Assembly (NCBI GenBank): GCA_023151115.1
Contig: JAKLJP010000028.1
Location: 1-64,000 of the forward strand
DNA: 64,000 nt
Direction: 5' to 3'
Source: Anaerolineae bacterium
GTDB lineage: Bacteria > Chloroflexota > Anaerolineae > 4572-78 > J111
Shown here: piece after piece, positions 9,266-18,341 of the stretch
How the letters are laid out: the number at the start of each line of letters is the position of its first letter
Numbering within the stretch: the first letter of the stretch is position 1
Notes under the pieces: model-generated
The model's input: only the letters and a program-made list of their open reading frames with translations
Databases searched by the model: none
Told to the model about the DNA's origin: nothing
Position numbers and translations under genes: made by a program

Positions 9266-10201
9266 ATGGAATACCGTCAATTAGGCAGTTCGGGGGTACG
9301 AGTTTCGGTCATTGGGCTAGGCGCCAACCGTTTTGGTTCGCCCATGCTGCCCCAAGAAGGGGTTAACAGCATAATTGACGCTGCCCTGGATTTGGGGATT
9401 AATTTTATTGACAGCGCCGATGTTTATCAGGAGGGCCGCTCGGAAGAAACACTGGGCCATGCCCTCAAGGGGCGCTGGGACCGCTTTGTGGTTGCCACAA
9501 AATTCTTCTCTACGGTCGGCCCTGGCCCCAACGACCGGGGCGCGTCTCGCTATCACATGGCCAATGCCGTCGAGGCCAGCCTGCGCCGCCTGCAAAGCGA
9601 CCATATTGACCTGTATTATGTCCATCGCTGGGATGAAACGACCCCTATCGAGGAGACGCTGCGCGGCCTGGACGATTTGATTCGCCAGGGTAAGGTGCGC
9701 TATATCGGCGCTTCGGCCTTTGCCTCGTGGCAGTTGGCCCGCGCCAATCTGCTGGCCGAGGTGCGCAATTGGACGCCTTTTGTGGTCATCCAATCCCATT
9801 ACCACATGCTCGAACGGGAGGTCGAGCGGGAAGTGCTGCCCTACTGCCGCGCCCATCAGGTCGGGTTTATCCCTTATTTTCCGCTGGCCGGCGGCTTTTT
9901 GACCGGCAAATACCGGCGCGGCGAACCGGCCCCACCCGGCTCGCGCGGCGAAAGCAACAGCTATGTCCAACAATATATGACCGATGCCTATTATGATAAA
10001 ATTGAGCAGCTTGCCGCCTGGGCGCAAACTCGCGGGCGGGGCTTAAACGAGTTGGCGCAGGCGTGGCTGTTAGCCCAACCGCAAGTCTGCTCTGTTATTT
10101 CAGGAGCCACCAAGTTAGAACAGGTTTTAAGCAATCTCAAAGCCGCTGATTGGACACTAACGGCAGCAGAGCTGGAAGAGGTCAACGCTATTCTGGGGTA
10201 A
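9266..10201 (+). CDS. Aldo/keto reductase
   Basis: A 311-residue NAD(P)H-dependent reductase with the TIM-barrel AKR pattern: MEYRQLGSSGVRVSVIGLG at the start, FIDSADVYQEGRSEETLG with catalytic Asp and Tyr, VVATKF with the Lys, and DLYYVHRWD with the His. The C-terminal QVCSVISGATKLEQVLSNL is the cofactor-binding region of the YghZ/Tas-like group. The longer frame to 8990 has no family similarity; AGGAGG at 9257-9262 supports ATG at 9266, though the spacing is only three bases. Substrate unknown. Confidence 0.88.
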   Translation: MEYRQLGSSGVRVSVIGLGANRFGSPMLPQEGVNSIIDAALDLGINFIDSADVYQEGRSEETLGHALKGRWDRFVVATKFFSTVGPGPNDRGASRYHMANAVEASLRRLQSDHIDLYYVHRWDETTPIEETLRGLDDLIRQGKVRYIGASAFASWQLARANLLAEVRNWTPFVVIQSHYHMLEREVEREVLPYCRAHQVGFIPYFPLAGGFLTGKYRRGEPAPPGSRGESNSYVQQYMTDAYYDKIEQLAAWAQTRGRGLNELAQAWLLAQPQVCSVISGATKLEQVLSNLKAADWTLTAAELEEVNAILG

Positions 10202-10208
10202 TGGGCGC

Positions 10209-11075
10209 ATGCTGGCTACGTTTTACCCAAACGCTCATAAATTCCTGGCCAAAACTCAGGCTATTTTGGAAGCAAACGAAGCGGCCAACAATCTGATCCT
10301 GGGCCTGACGCTGCGGGTCAACCATTACCTGCCGCTGGCGCAGCATCCGCCTTATTTTGCCACCATCACCCATCATGACGAGCTTCTCCTGGCAGCGATA
10401 ATGACTCCCCCGCGCCCCATGGTTTTGTATACCAGGCTGTCCGATTGGAGAGAGGCGCTTGATTTATTCATTCAAGAGGCGGCGCTGCGACAGTGGCCTG
10501 TCTTCGGCATAACCGGGCCACCAGCGCTGTCCGAGGCCTTTGCGGTGGCTTGGGCTAGCCTCACAGGGACAACCTATCGTGTACAGATACGCAATCGTCT
10601 CTACGAGTTGCGTCGGGTAAATTCCATTCCCTCCGTGCCGGGCTATTTGCGCTTAGCCACAGCAGCCGACCTGGAATTAATTGCCCAATGGACCTTCGCC
10701 TTTCAAACCGAAGCCCTACAACGGGGCGATCTGGCCGAGGCGCATGAAGTGGCCCGCTACAAAATCAGCGAGCAGGAGCTTTATCTGTGGGAAGACGGTC
10801 AGCCGGTTTGTATGGCCGGCCAATCCCGCCCGACTCGTAACGGCATCTGTATCAGCCTGGTCTACACCCCCCCCGAATGGCGCGGGCGGGGCTATGCCAC
10901 CGCCTGCGTGGCCGGGTTAAGCCAATTACTCCTCGACTCCGGACGAAAGTTCTGTGTCCTGTTCACCGACCTGGCTAACCCGACCTCCAATCATATTTAC
11001 CAAACCATTGGCTACAAACCCATTGGCGATTTTACCGAGTATGCTTTTGAGGAGGCCGGCGCCTCGCTGCTATGA
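10209..11075 (+). CDS. GNAT-family N-acetyltransferase
   Basis: A 288-residue protein. The C-terminal half is a GNAT fold: ISLVYTPPEWRGRGYATAC near residue 218 is motif A, with the acetyl-CoA pyrophosphate loop in RGRGYA. LANPTSNHIYQTIGYKPIGD near residue 258 is motif B. The N-terminal 140 residues resemble the extra domain of two-domain GNAT proteins. It would transfer an acetyl group from acetyl-CoA to an unknown amine. It begins seven bases after the reductase stop, so the two are likely co-transcribed. Confidence 0.8.
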   Translation: MLATFYPNAHKFLAKTQAILEANEAANNLILGLTLRVNHYLPLAQHPPYFATITHHDELLLAAIMTPPRPMVLYTRLSDWREALDLFIQEAALRQWPVFGITGPPALSEAFAVAWASLTGTTYRVQIRNRLYELRRVNSIPSVPGYLRLATAADLELIAQWTFAFQTEALQRGDLAEAHEVARYKISEQELYLWEDGQPVCMAGQSRPTRNGICISLVYTPPEWRGRGYATACVAGLSQLLLDSGRKFCVLFTDLANPTSNHIYQTIGYKPIGDFTEYAFEEAGASLL

Positions 11076-11182
11076 CCGGCAAAATTTCTCTGCTTCTCAA
11101 CAAAGCCTACAGTCGGGCGTCCGCCTTCAAATCGGAAAAGGGTAATTTTTCGTATTAGCTACAGAAGTTTAGGGAGAAATTT

Positions 11183-11662
11183 ATGAAGTGGTTCCAAACT
11201 CTCCTACAAAAGTTGCGCGGAATCTTTGCCACTGAGAAGAAACCCTCAGTACCGGGAGTTGGTAGTTCGGTAGAACAGCAAAGACCCGATACATCAAAAC
11301 TAGCAGTTAGAACCGACAGTTATAAATTTGAAGATTTAGATCAATTGGTGAAACCACTTCTACAGAAAATGGCGGAGGATAGATGGGGAAGCGGGTTCAG
11401 TTACGATTCAGATAAACATAAACGGTTTAAATGGCAAATTTGGAAATCTAATATTGATAAGCAAACTTCGGAGTATTGGATGGTAGAATTTATACCTGAG
11501 TTAGGCCAATTTGAGATACACGCCAATGAAAAAAGCTTTAAAACCAGGGTATCAATGGATGATTTGAGAACTGAGCTAACAAAAGCAGTCGAGGCAGGAC
11601 CAAAAACGAGGAGCATTGCTCAGAGTATTCATAAAGATATTTTTTGGGATGATATTCGGTAA
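11183..11662 (+). CDS. Hypothetical protein, AT-rich
   Basis: A 159-residue protein I do not recognise. It begins with an amphipathic WFQTLLQKLRGIFA stretch, has a polar linker to about residue 45, then an alpha/beta-looking region (VKPLLQKMAED, KWQIWKSN, WMVEFIPELGQFEIH) ending in a helix. No signal peptide or membrane span is seen. Its base composition is clearly more AT-rich than both neighbours and its codons favour A and T at third positions, which suggests recent acquisition. ATG at 11183 follows AGGGAG at about 11171. Confidence 0.6.
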   Translation: MKWFQTLLQKLRGIFATEKKPSVPGVGSSVEQQRPDTSKLAVRTDSYKFEDLDQLVKPLLQKMAEDRWGSGFSYDSDKHKRFKWQIWKSNIDKQTSEYWMVEFIPELGQFEIHANEKSFKTRVSMDDLRTELTKAVEAGPKTRSIAQSIHKDIFWDDIR

Positions 11663-11668
11663 AAGACT

Positions 11669-14095
11669 TTGAAAGCCTGGTCCCGCACCGATTGGTTCAT
11701 AATTCTCATTTTTGCCTTGCTGGTTATTCTCTTCCACTGGCGCATCCTGACCCCCAACCCGGCTGACCGCCAATCCTTTCCACCCGGCGACTTCTACCTC
11801 CAATTCTGGGCCTTCACCACCTTTGATGTGCGTGAATTAAGCGCCGGACGCCTGCCCTTATGGAATCCTTATAATTTTGCCGGTTCACCTTTCTGGGCCG
11901 ATGTGCAGGCCGCTGTTTTCTATCCGCCCAGCCTGTTGACGCTGCTCCTGTCCGCGCCGTGGGGTTTTTCGGCCTTTGCCCTAGAACTCGAAGCGATAGC
12001 CCATTTCTGGCTGGCCGCCGCCTTGATGTATCTCTTCATCCGCCAGCTTACCGCCAGCCGGGCGGCTGCCGTCATTGCCGCCCTAACCTTCACCTTCAGC
12101 GGCTATCTGACCGGCTACCCCAGCCAGCAGCTCGCCGTCCTCGAAGCTGACGTCTGGCTGCCGCTGCTTCTCTTTTTTCTCTATCGCGCCCATGAGCAAA
12201 CTACGACCGCCAACCGCCGACCGCTGACCGCCAACCCTCTACGCTTCGCGTCTATCTTCCATCCTCCATCCTCCATCTTCTATCTTCTCCTCGCCGGCCT
12301 TGCCTGGGGCATGACCCTCCTCGCTGGCCATCCCCAGAGCGCCTTTATCGTGGGCTGCCTCAGCCTAATCTACTTTTTGTATTTACGATTTACGATTTAC
12401 GATTTACGATTTACGTACTACGCCTCACGCCTCACGCTTCACGCTTCACGCTTCATCCTCCACGCCTCCCTCTTCCTCCTTACCGGCCTCGGACTCGCCG
12501 CCATTCAATTCATCCCTGCCGTCGAGTACACCCTGCTGTCCGTCCGCGCCGAGGGGACGTATGACAAAATGGCGGGCGGTTTTCCACTGGTGGATGTGAT
12601 TCAGTTTTTGCTGCCCGGCCAGGTCAGCCACTACTCGCCGCTGTATGTAGGCGTCGTCGGCCTGGTTTTGGCCTTGTGGGTTGTCTTTGCCGCTCCTAAC
12701 CGCCACACGACCTTTTGGGCCATTGTCGCCTTTGTAGCTCTCCTCATTTCCTTCGGCGGCAACACCTTTCTTTACACTCCCCTGTATCTGACCGTCCCTG
12801 GCTTCTCCATCTTCCGCGGCCAGGAACGCTGGGCCTTTGCTGTAGTCTTTAGCCTGTCAGTGTTGGCCGGGTACGGCTTCGCTACGCTGACCGCCCACCA
12901 CCGACCACCGACCACCGATAAAACTACCACGCACCACGCACCACGCACCACGCTTCCCACCTCCTCGCCTCACCTCTCCCGCCTCACCGCCTTTCTCTTC
13001 CTCTTTTCCCTCCTCCTGCTCTTCCTCTTCTTCTTCGGCCTCAACCAAACCGGCTGGACTTCCGCCAGCCCCTTTTACGGCCTGCTGGGGGCAGCCTCAC
13101 TGCTAACCATCCTGCTGGCGCTGGCCTGGCTGCTATGGAAATTTGCCGCCGGGAGGTCGCCCGCCGTTTTCACCACCCTCGCCGCCGCCCTGATTTGCTT
13201 CGACTTGTTCAGCGTCAATTGGCAGACCAACCTCTACCCCCAGCCGCCCGAATGGCACACCCAAATGCCCGCTGCCGTCGCTGCCATCAAAGAAGATGCG
13301 GCCCAGACACCCGGCGAACCTTACCGCGTCTATAATGAATTCCGCCTGTACGACAACTATGGCGTCCCTTTTGAAATCGAGGATTTGTGGGGGGCCAGCC
13401 CGCTGCGCCCCCTGCGCTACGATCAATTCCTGGCCCCGCCCATGCCCATCGAGCGTACCTGGGAGCTGCTCAACGTTAAATACGTCATCACCTGGCGCAA
13501 AGAGCTTTATGTGCCCTCAACCATTATTTACCAAGAACCCACCGAAAAAGACACCACCTATGTCCACCGCCTCAACAGCGTCGGCCCCCGCGCCTGGCTG
13601 GTCACGCAAGCCGAAACCGCCGACGATGCGACCATCCTGCAAAAGATTGCCGACCCCAATTTTGACCGCTGGAATACTGCTCTTCTGGAAGCAAATAGCG
13701 AATGGCCGCAAAGCGTGGCGAATGGCGAATCATCAACCCAGATACAAGACGCACCACGCACCACGTTTCACGTTTCACGCCTCACGCCTCACGCCTCACG
13801 CCTCACATATCACGTTTCCACCCCCTCCCCCGCTCTGCTCATCCTCAGCGAAATCCACTACCCCGGCTGGCAGGCTACGGTAGACGGCCAACCCACGCCC
13901 ATTCTCCGCGCCTATTACACGCTCCAAGCTGTGCCTGTGCCTGCGGGCGAGCACACCGTCGAATTAAGCTTCCGCCCGCTGAGTTTTATGCTAGGAACTA
14001 TCGTAAGCGTTTTGAGTTTTATGATCATTTTTATCGTTTTTATCCTCACCCGTCGATACAGCCGCAATCAACAGGATATAGACAAAATGAGTTGA
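11669..14095 (+). CDS. YfhO-like polytopic membrane protein
   Basis: An 808-residue protein with about twelve hydrophobic segments and a C-terminal extracellular domain that ends in a last membrane span. WNPYNFAGSPFWADVQAAVFYP near residue 70 and SEIHYPGWQATVDGQPTPILRAYY near residue 730 match the YfhO family (glycosylation-linked membrane proteins of GT-C type). The only possible start is TTG at 11669, because an in-frame stop lies three codons upstream. Three stretches (about residues 235-270, 410-435, 690-715) are encoded by heptamer or octamer arrays such as TTTACGA and CACGCCT, so the host fold tolerates insertions. The substrate is unknown. Confidence 0.72.
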   Translation: MKAWSRTDWFIILIFALLVILFHWRILTPNPADRQSFPPGDFYLQFWAFTTFDVRELSAGRLPLWNPYNFAGSPFWADVQAAVFYPPSLLTLLLSAPWGFSAFALELEAIAHFWLAAALMYLFIRQLTASRAAAVIAALTFTFSGYLTGYPSQQLAVLEADVWLPLLLFFLYRAHEQTTTANRRPLTANPLRFASIFHPPSSIFYLLLAGLAWGMTLLAGHPQSAFIVGCLSLIYFLYLRFTIYDLRFTYYASRLTLHASRFILHASLFLLTGLGLAAIQFIPAVEYTLLSVRAEGTYDKMAGGFPLVDVIQFLLPGQVSHYSPLYVGVVGLVLALWVVFAAPNRHTTFWAIVAFVALLISFGGNTFLYTPLYLTVPGFSIFRGQERWAFAVVFSLSVLAGYGFATLTAHHRPPTTDKTTTHHAPRTTLPTSSPHLSRLTAFLFLFSLLLLFLFFFGLNQTGWTSASPFYGLLGAASLLTILLALAWLLWKFAAGRSPAVFTTLAAALICFDLFSVNWQTNLYPQPPEWHTQMPAAVAAIKEDAAQTPGEPYRVYNEFRLYDNYGVPFEIEDLWGASPLRPLRYDQFLAPPMPIERTWELLNVKYVITWRKELYVPSTIIYQEPTEKDTTYVHRLNSVGPRAWLVTQAETADDATILQKIADPNFDRWNTALLEANSEWPQSVANGESSTQIQDAPRTTFHVSRLTPHASRLTYHVSTPSPALLILSEIHYPGWQATVDGQPTPILRAYYTLQAVPVPAGEHTVELSFRPLSFMLGTIVSVLSFMIIFIVFILTRRYSRNQQDIDKMS
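12386..12470. repeat. TTTACGA and CACGCCT heptamer arrays in coding sequence
   Basis: Five TTTACGA units (12386-12416) run into about six CACGCCT/CACGCTT units. They encode LRFTIYDLRF and SRLTLHASRF type peptides, which form part of a predicted membrane region. Both heptamers recur in other frames at 3816, 13768 and elsewhere. Confidence 0.85.
13748..13830. repeat. ACCACGC/CACGCCT array in coding sequence
   Basis: ACGCACCACG units are followed by TCACGCC heptamers in frame. They encode a Thr/His/Ser/Arg-rich linker in the extracellular part of the YfhO-like protein. Confidence 0.8.
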
Positions 14096-14222
14096 ATTGT
14101 GTAGAATCAATACAAGCTGTCAGCCTGCGCTTGGTCGAATTCCATCGGAACAACTTGATGCGCAAAGTGGCGTACCTGGACCAACCTCATCGTTAAGTGA
14201 TATATCAGAAAGTAGAGATAGC

Positions 14223-14612
14223 ATGTCTAACCCTTCTATTAAAATCAAACTTCTCTACGTGGACGATGATCCTATTCTGAGTCAACTTGTCCCCCTGGTC
14301 CTTGAGCAACAAGGTCTCCAGGTACAAACGGCCAGCAACGGCAGTGAAGGTGTGGAAAAGGCGCTGGCATGGTTGCCCGATCTAATTTTGATGGATCTAA
14401 CAATGCCAATGATGGATGGTTTTCAGGCTGCGGCGGCCCTACGCGCCGATCCTCGCACCCGGCATATCCCCATTGTAGCTCTCTCCGGTACCTCTGAGGC
14501 GCATGAGTTAGCCAGAGTCCAGGAGCTTGGGATGAACGGTTTTATCCTGAAATCAGGCTCAGCCAATGACCTGATTAAAACGATTCAGGCCTATCTTCCT
14601 CCTAAAAAATGA
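14223..14612 (+). CDS. Single-domain response regulator
   Basis: A 129-residue receiver domain with no output domain. The acidic pair is Asp14-Asp15 (LYVDDDP), the phospho-acceptor is Asp58 (LILMDLTMPMMDG), the switch residue is in ALSGT, and the conserved Lys is in FILKSG near residue 104. It would receive a phosphate from an unlinked histidine kinase. A frame extends upstream to 14097, but the receiver domain starts with ATG at 14223. It overlaps the next gene by four bases (ATGA), suggesting it works with the downstream ATPase-LuxR regulator. Confidence 0.9.
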   Translation: MSNPSIKIKLLYVDDDPILSQLVPLVLEQQGLQVQTASNGSEGVEKALAWLPDLILMDLTMPMMDGFQAAAALRADPRTRHIPIVALSGTSEAHELARVQELGMNGFILKSGSANDLIKTIQAYLPPKK

Positions 14613-17542
14613 TTAGCCTCTCTCCTCAATCTACCTTTGTAGGCCGCCAACGCGAGTTGGACATGCTCCAGACCCAACTGGAGCAGACAATGGCTGGCCA
14701 GGGTAGCGTAATCATCGTCGCCGGAGAGGCCGGTATTGGCAAGACCTCACTCATCCAGGCATTTGCGGCCCAGGCAGAGCAGCGAGGCGCGGCAGTTCTA
14801 TGGGGCGCTTGCTTCGAGGGTGAGTGGCGTCCGCCTTACAACCCCTGGGTTGAAGCCCTCGACGACTATCTCCGTACTTTTCAGCCGGAGCATTTACGCC
14901 AGTATCTTGGCCCTGAAACCATGCCGCTGGCTCGATTATTACCCCAACTGCGCCTCCCCGACGCCCTGCCGGTGCTGGCCCTCAGCCAAAATGAAGAACG
15001 GTTTCGCCTGTACGATGCCCTGACCCGGCTGCTGCTCCACTTGGCTCGCCGGCAGCCGCTTGCGCTGATTTTGGATGATTTACACTGGGCCGATCCGGAT
15101 TCGCTCGGCGCGCTCCGCTACGTGGCTCGCTCCCTGAGCCGGAGCCAGGTGTTATTGATTGGCATTTATCGCGACCCGGAAATAGGGTTGGATGACCGCC
15201 ATCCCTTGAGCGACACTCTGGCTTTGCTGCGCCGCGAAGTCGGCTATCAGCAGCTCACCCTGCGCGGCTTTAGCTATCCTGAGGTCGCCGACTATCTGGC
15301 TCAATCTGCCCACGAAGCTTTGCCGCAGGCGCTGGTCCAGACCATTCACACCGAAACCGGCGGCAATCCCTTTTATGTGCGCGAAGTTTTCCGCTATTTG
15401 TTAGAGGAAGACAAAATCGCCCGCCGCGCCGGGCGCTGGACAACCGATTTCAGCATGGCCGAGTTGGGTATTCCGCCCGGAGTGCGCCAGGTGTTGGCCC
15501 GGCGTCTGTCACACCTTTCAGACGAAACCAACACGCTTTTACGCTTTGCGGCTGCCTTTACCGGCGGCTTTAATTTTCAAATTTTGCAAAGTCTGACCGG
15601 CTGGTCCGACGAAACCCTGCTCAACTCCCTGGACGAAGCGCTCCAGGCCGGACTCATCCACCCCCTGCAAGAGAGACCGCCTCGCTACGATTTTGTTCAC
15701 GCCCTGGTTCGGCACACCCTCTACGAAGGTCTGAACCCTGACCGTAGAGCGCGCCTGCACCGCCGCATTGCCGAAGCCCTACGGCAAAATCAAACAGACC
15801 ACAGCGCCGAACTGGCCTACCAGTATCACGCTTCGGCAGATCTGCCGGGGGCCGAAGCCGGTCTGCCTTTTTGCCTGGCCGCCGCCGCGCAAGCTCAGGC
15901 CACTTATGCCCCGGCTCAGGCGGTGACATTTTTACGCATGGCTCATGACCTGGCCGGGCCGGATTCTGCGCAACGGGCCGAGATTCTTTGCCGCCTGGCC
16001 GTGGCCGAGGCGGACGCGCTGCTGTTGGCCAATGCTGCTCAAACGGTCAACATGGCCCTGGCCGCGCTGGACGACACTGACCACGCCATCGAATTTTTAA
16101 CCGTTGCCGCGCAAGCCCTAAAAGCAGGCGGGGCCAACCCGGCCATGTGGCAGCCGTTGGTTGAGCGCGGCCTGGCGCTTGTCGGCCAGCGGCGAGATAT
16201 TGGGTGGGCCAGGCTCATGCTCCTGCTGGACCGGGTCGAGCCACTCTCCAGCCAGACTGTTTATGTCAGCCGTTGGCTGGGCTACAATCCGCAGGCAATA
16301 GCTATCGCCCGGGCCAGTGGAGACGAGGCTGATTATGCCCAAACGTTGGACCCGCTCGACTGGCGCAGCCGCGAGGAGACCGAAGCCGTGCTGGCCCTGG
16401 CTCGTCGGTGGCAGCGCCCTACTGCTATTCTCAGAGCCTTGGATGTCGTTGCCCGTGATTTGATTTTCCGGCATGGTGATATTCCACTGGCTGTGGAACG
16501 GCTGCGCGAATTGCTGACTGCCGGTGAACGTTATGGCTCCATTCCGGCCCAGGCTGAGGCATTGACCCAACTGGCTGTGTGTCAGGCGATACTGGGCAAT
16601 TTTGGCGAGGCCCAACAAACCTTACAACAAGCGCAGGAGATGGCCGCCCGGCTGGGGGCGCTGCACCGCCTGCGCGCCCTGGCCGGCATAGCCATCGAAA
16701 GCATCCTGGCCGAATACCTCGAAGGCGACTGGCCTCGCCTGGCTCAAGAAGCAGCCCGTTTTGCCACCGATCCCCGGACGGGCCAGGGGCCATTGGGCTT
16801 GATTGCCCTTAACTTTGCCACCCGCAATTACAGCCGAGCCGGAAATATAACTGAAGCGCATCGCTTCCTGACTGCGCTGACCGCAGTTCTTGAGCAGGCA
16901 GACCCGACCATGTACCTTTACAATGGCGGAGTGGATCGCGGAGCGACTGCGGTTTGGGAACTCGGCGCGACCGAGTTTGCTGGCGTCTATCGCCGCTTGG
17001 CGCTTGACCTGCTGGCAGCGGGCTTTCAAGGCGCACCCCTTTGCACCAATGCGTTGACGGTGGCCCGTATGGCCACACTGCTAGGCAACAGGAACGAAGC
17101 TGAACTTTACTTTGCTCACGCCCGCAGCGCCACCGAAGTCGAAGGCCAGCGCCCGCTGCGGGCCATTACCGATTTTGATGAGGCTCTGGCCCTAAGCCGC
17201 GCCGGTTCAACCAACTCCACCCAAATTGAAACGCTTCTTGACGAGGCCCTGGCCCAATTTCGGGCGCTGGGGATGGCCGGCTGGGAACAACGCGCCCTCG
17301 CCCTCAAGGAACAACTCCCGGCCCCATCAAAAATGAGCCAAGACTATCCCGATAGCCTCACCGCCCGCGAAGTAGAAGTGCTACGGCTCATCGCCGAGGG
17401 GCGCACCAACCGAGAAATTGCCGCTCATCTGGTTATTAGCCGGCCCACCGTCGAGCGACATATTGCCAATATCTATAACAAAATCGGCGCGCGCAACCGG
17501 GCCGAAGCTACGGCCTATGCCTTGAATCACAGCCTGGTCTAG
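14609..17542 (+). CDS. LuxR-family regulator with AAA ATPase domain (LAL/MalT type)
   Basis: A 977-residue signal-transducing ATPase. FVGRQRELDML near residue 10 begins the AAA_16 domain. Walker A is GEAGIGKTS (residues 39-47), Walker B LALILDDLHWADPDS (near 152), and a winged-helix region follows. Residues about 400-900 are helical, repeat-like and rich in Ala/Leu, as in the TPR sensor arm of MalT. The last 65 residues are a LuxR helix-turn-helix (LTAREVEVLRLIAEG then NREIAAHLVISRPTVERH). ATP and an unknown inducer would control DNA binding. Translational coupling to the response regulator makes a linked pathway likely. Confidence 0.9.
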   Translation: MISLSPQSTFVGRQRELDMLQTQLEQTMAGQGSVIIVAGEAGIGKTSLIQAFAAQAEQRGAAVLWGACFEGEWRPPYNPWVEALDDYLRTFQPEHLRQYLGPETMPLARLLPQLRLPDALPVLALSQNEERFRLYDALTRLLLHLARRQPLALILDDLHWADPDSLGALRYVARSLSRSQVLLIGIYRDPEIGLDDRHPLSDTLALLRREVGYQQLTLRGFSYPEVADYLAQSAHEALPQALVQTIHTETGGNPFYVREVFRYLLEEDKIARRAGRWTTDFSMAELGIPPGVRQVLARRLSHLSDETNTLLRFAAAFTGGFNFQILQSLTGWSDETLLNSLDEALQAGLIHPLQERPPRYDFVHALVRHTLYEGLNPDRRARLHRRIAEALRQNQTDHSAELAYQYHASADLPGAEAGLPFCLAAAAQAQATYAPAQAVTFLRMAHDLAGPDSAQRAEILCRLAVAEADALLLANAAQTVNMALAALDDTDHAIEFLTVAAQALKAGGANPAMWQPLVERGLALVGQRRDIGWARLMLLLDRVEPLSSQTVYVSRWLGYNPQAIAIARASGDEADYAQTLDPLDWRSREETEAVLALARRWQRPTAILRALDVVARDLIFRHGDIPLAVERLRELLTAGERYGSIPAQAEALTQLAVCQAILGNFGEAQQTLQQAQEMAARLGALHRLRALAGIAIESILAEYLEGDWPRLAQEAARFATDPRTGQGPLGLIALNFATRNYSRAGNITEAHRFLTALTAVLEQADPTMYLYNGGVDRGATAVWELGATEFAGVYRRLALDLLAAGFQGAPLCTNALTVARMATLLGNRNEAELYFAHARSATEVEGQRPLRAITDFDEALALSRAGSTNSTQIETLLDEALAQFRALGMAGWEQRALALKEQLPAPSKMSQDYPDSLTAREVEVLRLIAEGRTNREIAAHLVISRPTVERHIANIYNKIGARNRAEATAYALNHSLV

Positions 17543-17975
17543 CCACGTGACCTGCCCCGCTAATTTGGAGAAATTCCTAGATGAGGCTCCTGTCAAGAAC
17601 TAGTGCATGTGGCGCGGGCTTTCTAGCCTGCGGCGGGCAGACTGGAAAGTCTGCCCCACAAGTTGCACTTGTTCTGAACATATGAGCCCCTAGATGAAGT
17701 TCCGGCAGAAGTAAGTTTGGCACAGTACATATTTTCCATCATTCCGGGCGCTCCACCAGCGTCCGGTTTGTTTTTTAAAGATACAAGGTTGCCTTGATGA
17801 CAGAGGCTCACTTTTAGGGTAGACTGGCTATAAGGTTCAAGTAGAGACAGGTCAGGTTTTTATCAAATGAGAAACCGCATCTGTGCTCACCGGGCTTATT
17901 AACAATTATTGCGCGACTTGTGCTGAATAGCCAACAGCCACGATGTTGTGCCCTATTTAGACGAGGAGGTTAAAG
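17543..17975. other. 433-bp gap with palindromic element
   Basis: No convincing gene. It contains the 80-bp palindromic element at 17596-17675. Further on, a TATAAG at about 17830 lacks a good -35. AGGAGG at 17964-17969 is the ribosome binding site of the GYD gene. Confidence 0.5.
17596..17675. repeat. 80-bp palindromic element
   Basis: Outer arms AGAACTAGTGCATGTGG and CCACAAGTTGCACTTGTTCT pair imperfectly. Inside is a perfect 9-bp hairpin (GGGCAGACT, loop GGAA, AGTCTGCCC). The nested form suggests a small dispersed palindromic repeat; no second full copy is present in this window. Confidence 0.65.
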
Positions 17976-18305
17976 GTGGCTTACTATTTGATCCAGATAG
18001 CCTATACGGCCGAAACGTGGACGGCCCTGGTCAAAAACCCCCAGAACCGGCTGGAAGCAGCCCGGCCGGTGGTCGAGGGACTTGGCGGCAGCATCGTGGG
18101 CGGCTGGTTGGCGTTCGGAGAGTACGATATTGTCGGCGTCCTCCAGATGCCTGATAACACCAGCGCCGCCGCCCTTTCTATTGCTATCTCGGCAGGAGGT
18201 GGAGCCAAAGCTTTTAAGACTACACCGCTGATGACCTGGGAGGAAGGGATTGAGGCCCTAGGAAAAACGGCCAGCGCTGGATTCCGGCCCCCGCGTAGCG
18301 AATGA
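17976..18305 (+). CDS. GYD domain-containing protein
   Basis: A 109-residue protein of the GYD family (ferredoxin-like fold, named after a Gly-Tyr-Asp motif). Here the motif region reads FGEYDIVGVLQMPD near residue 47, after VEGLGGSIVGGWLA. The family is widespread but its biochemical role is unsettled. Start is GTG at 17976, five bases after a strong GAGGAGGT. It leads a small cluster with an alpha/beta hydrolase relic and an SRPBCC protein. Confidence 0.82.
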   Translation: MAYYLIQIAYTAETWTALVKNPQNRLEAARPVVEGLGGSIVGGWLAFGEYDIVGVLQMPDNTSAAALSIAISAGGGAKAFKTTPLMTWEEGIEALGKTASAGFRPPRSE

Positions 18306-18341
18306 CAAACAAAAAACCTGAAATTATCAAGGAGAAACCTT

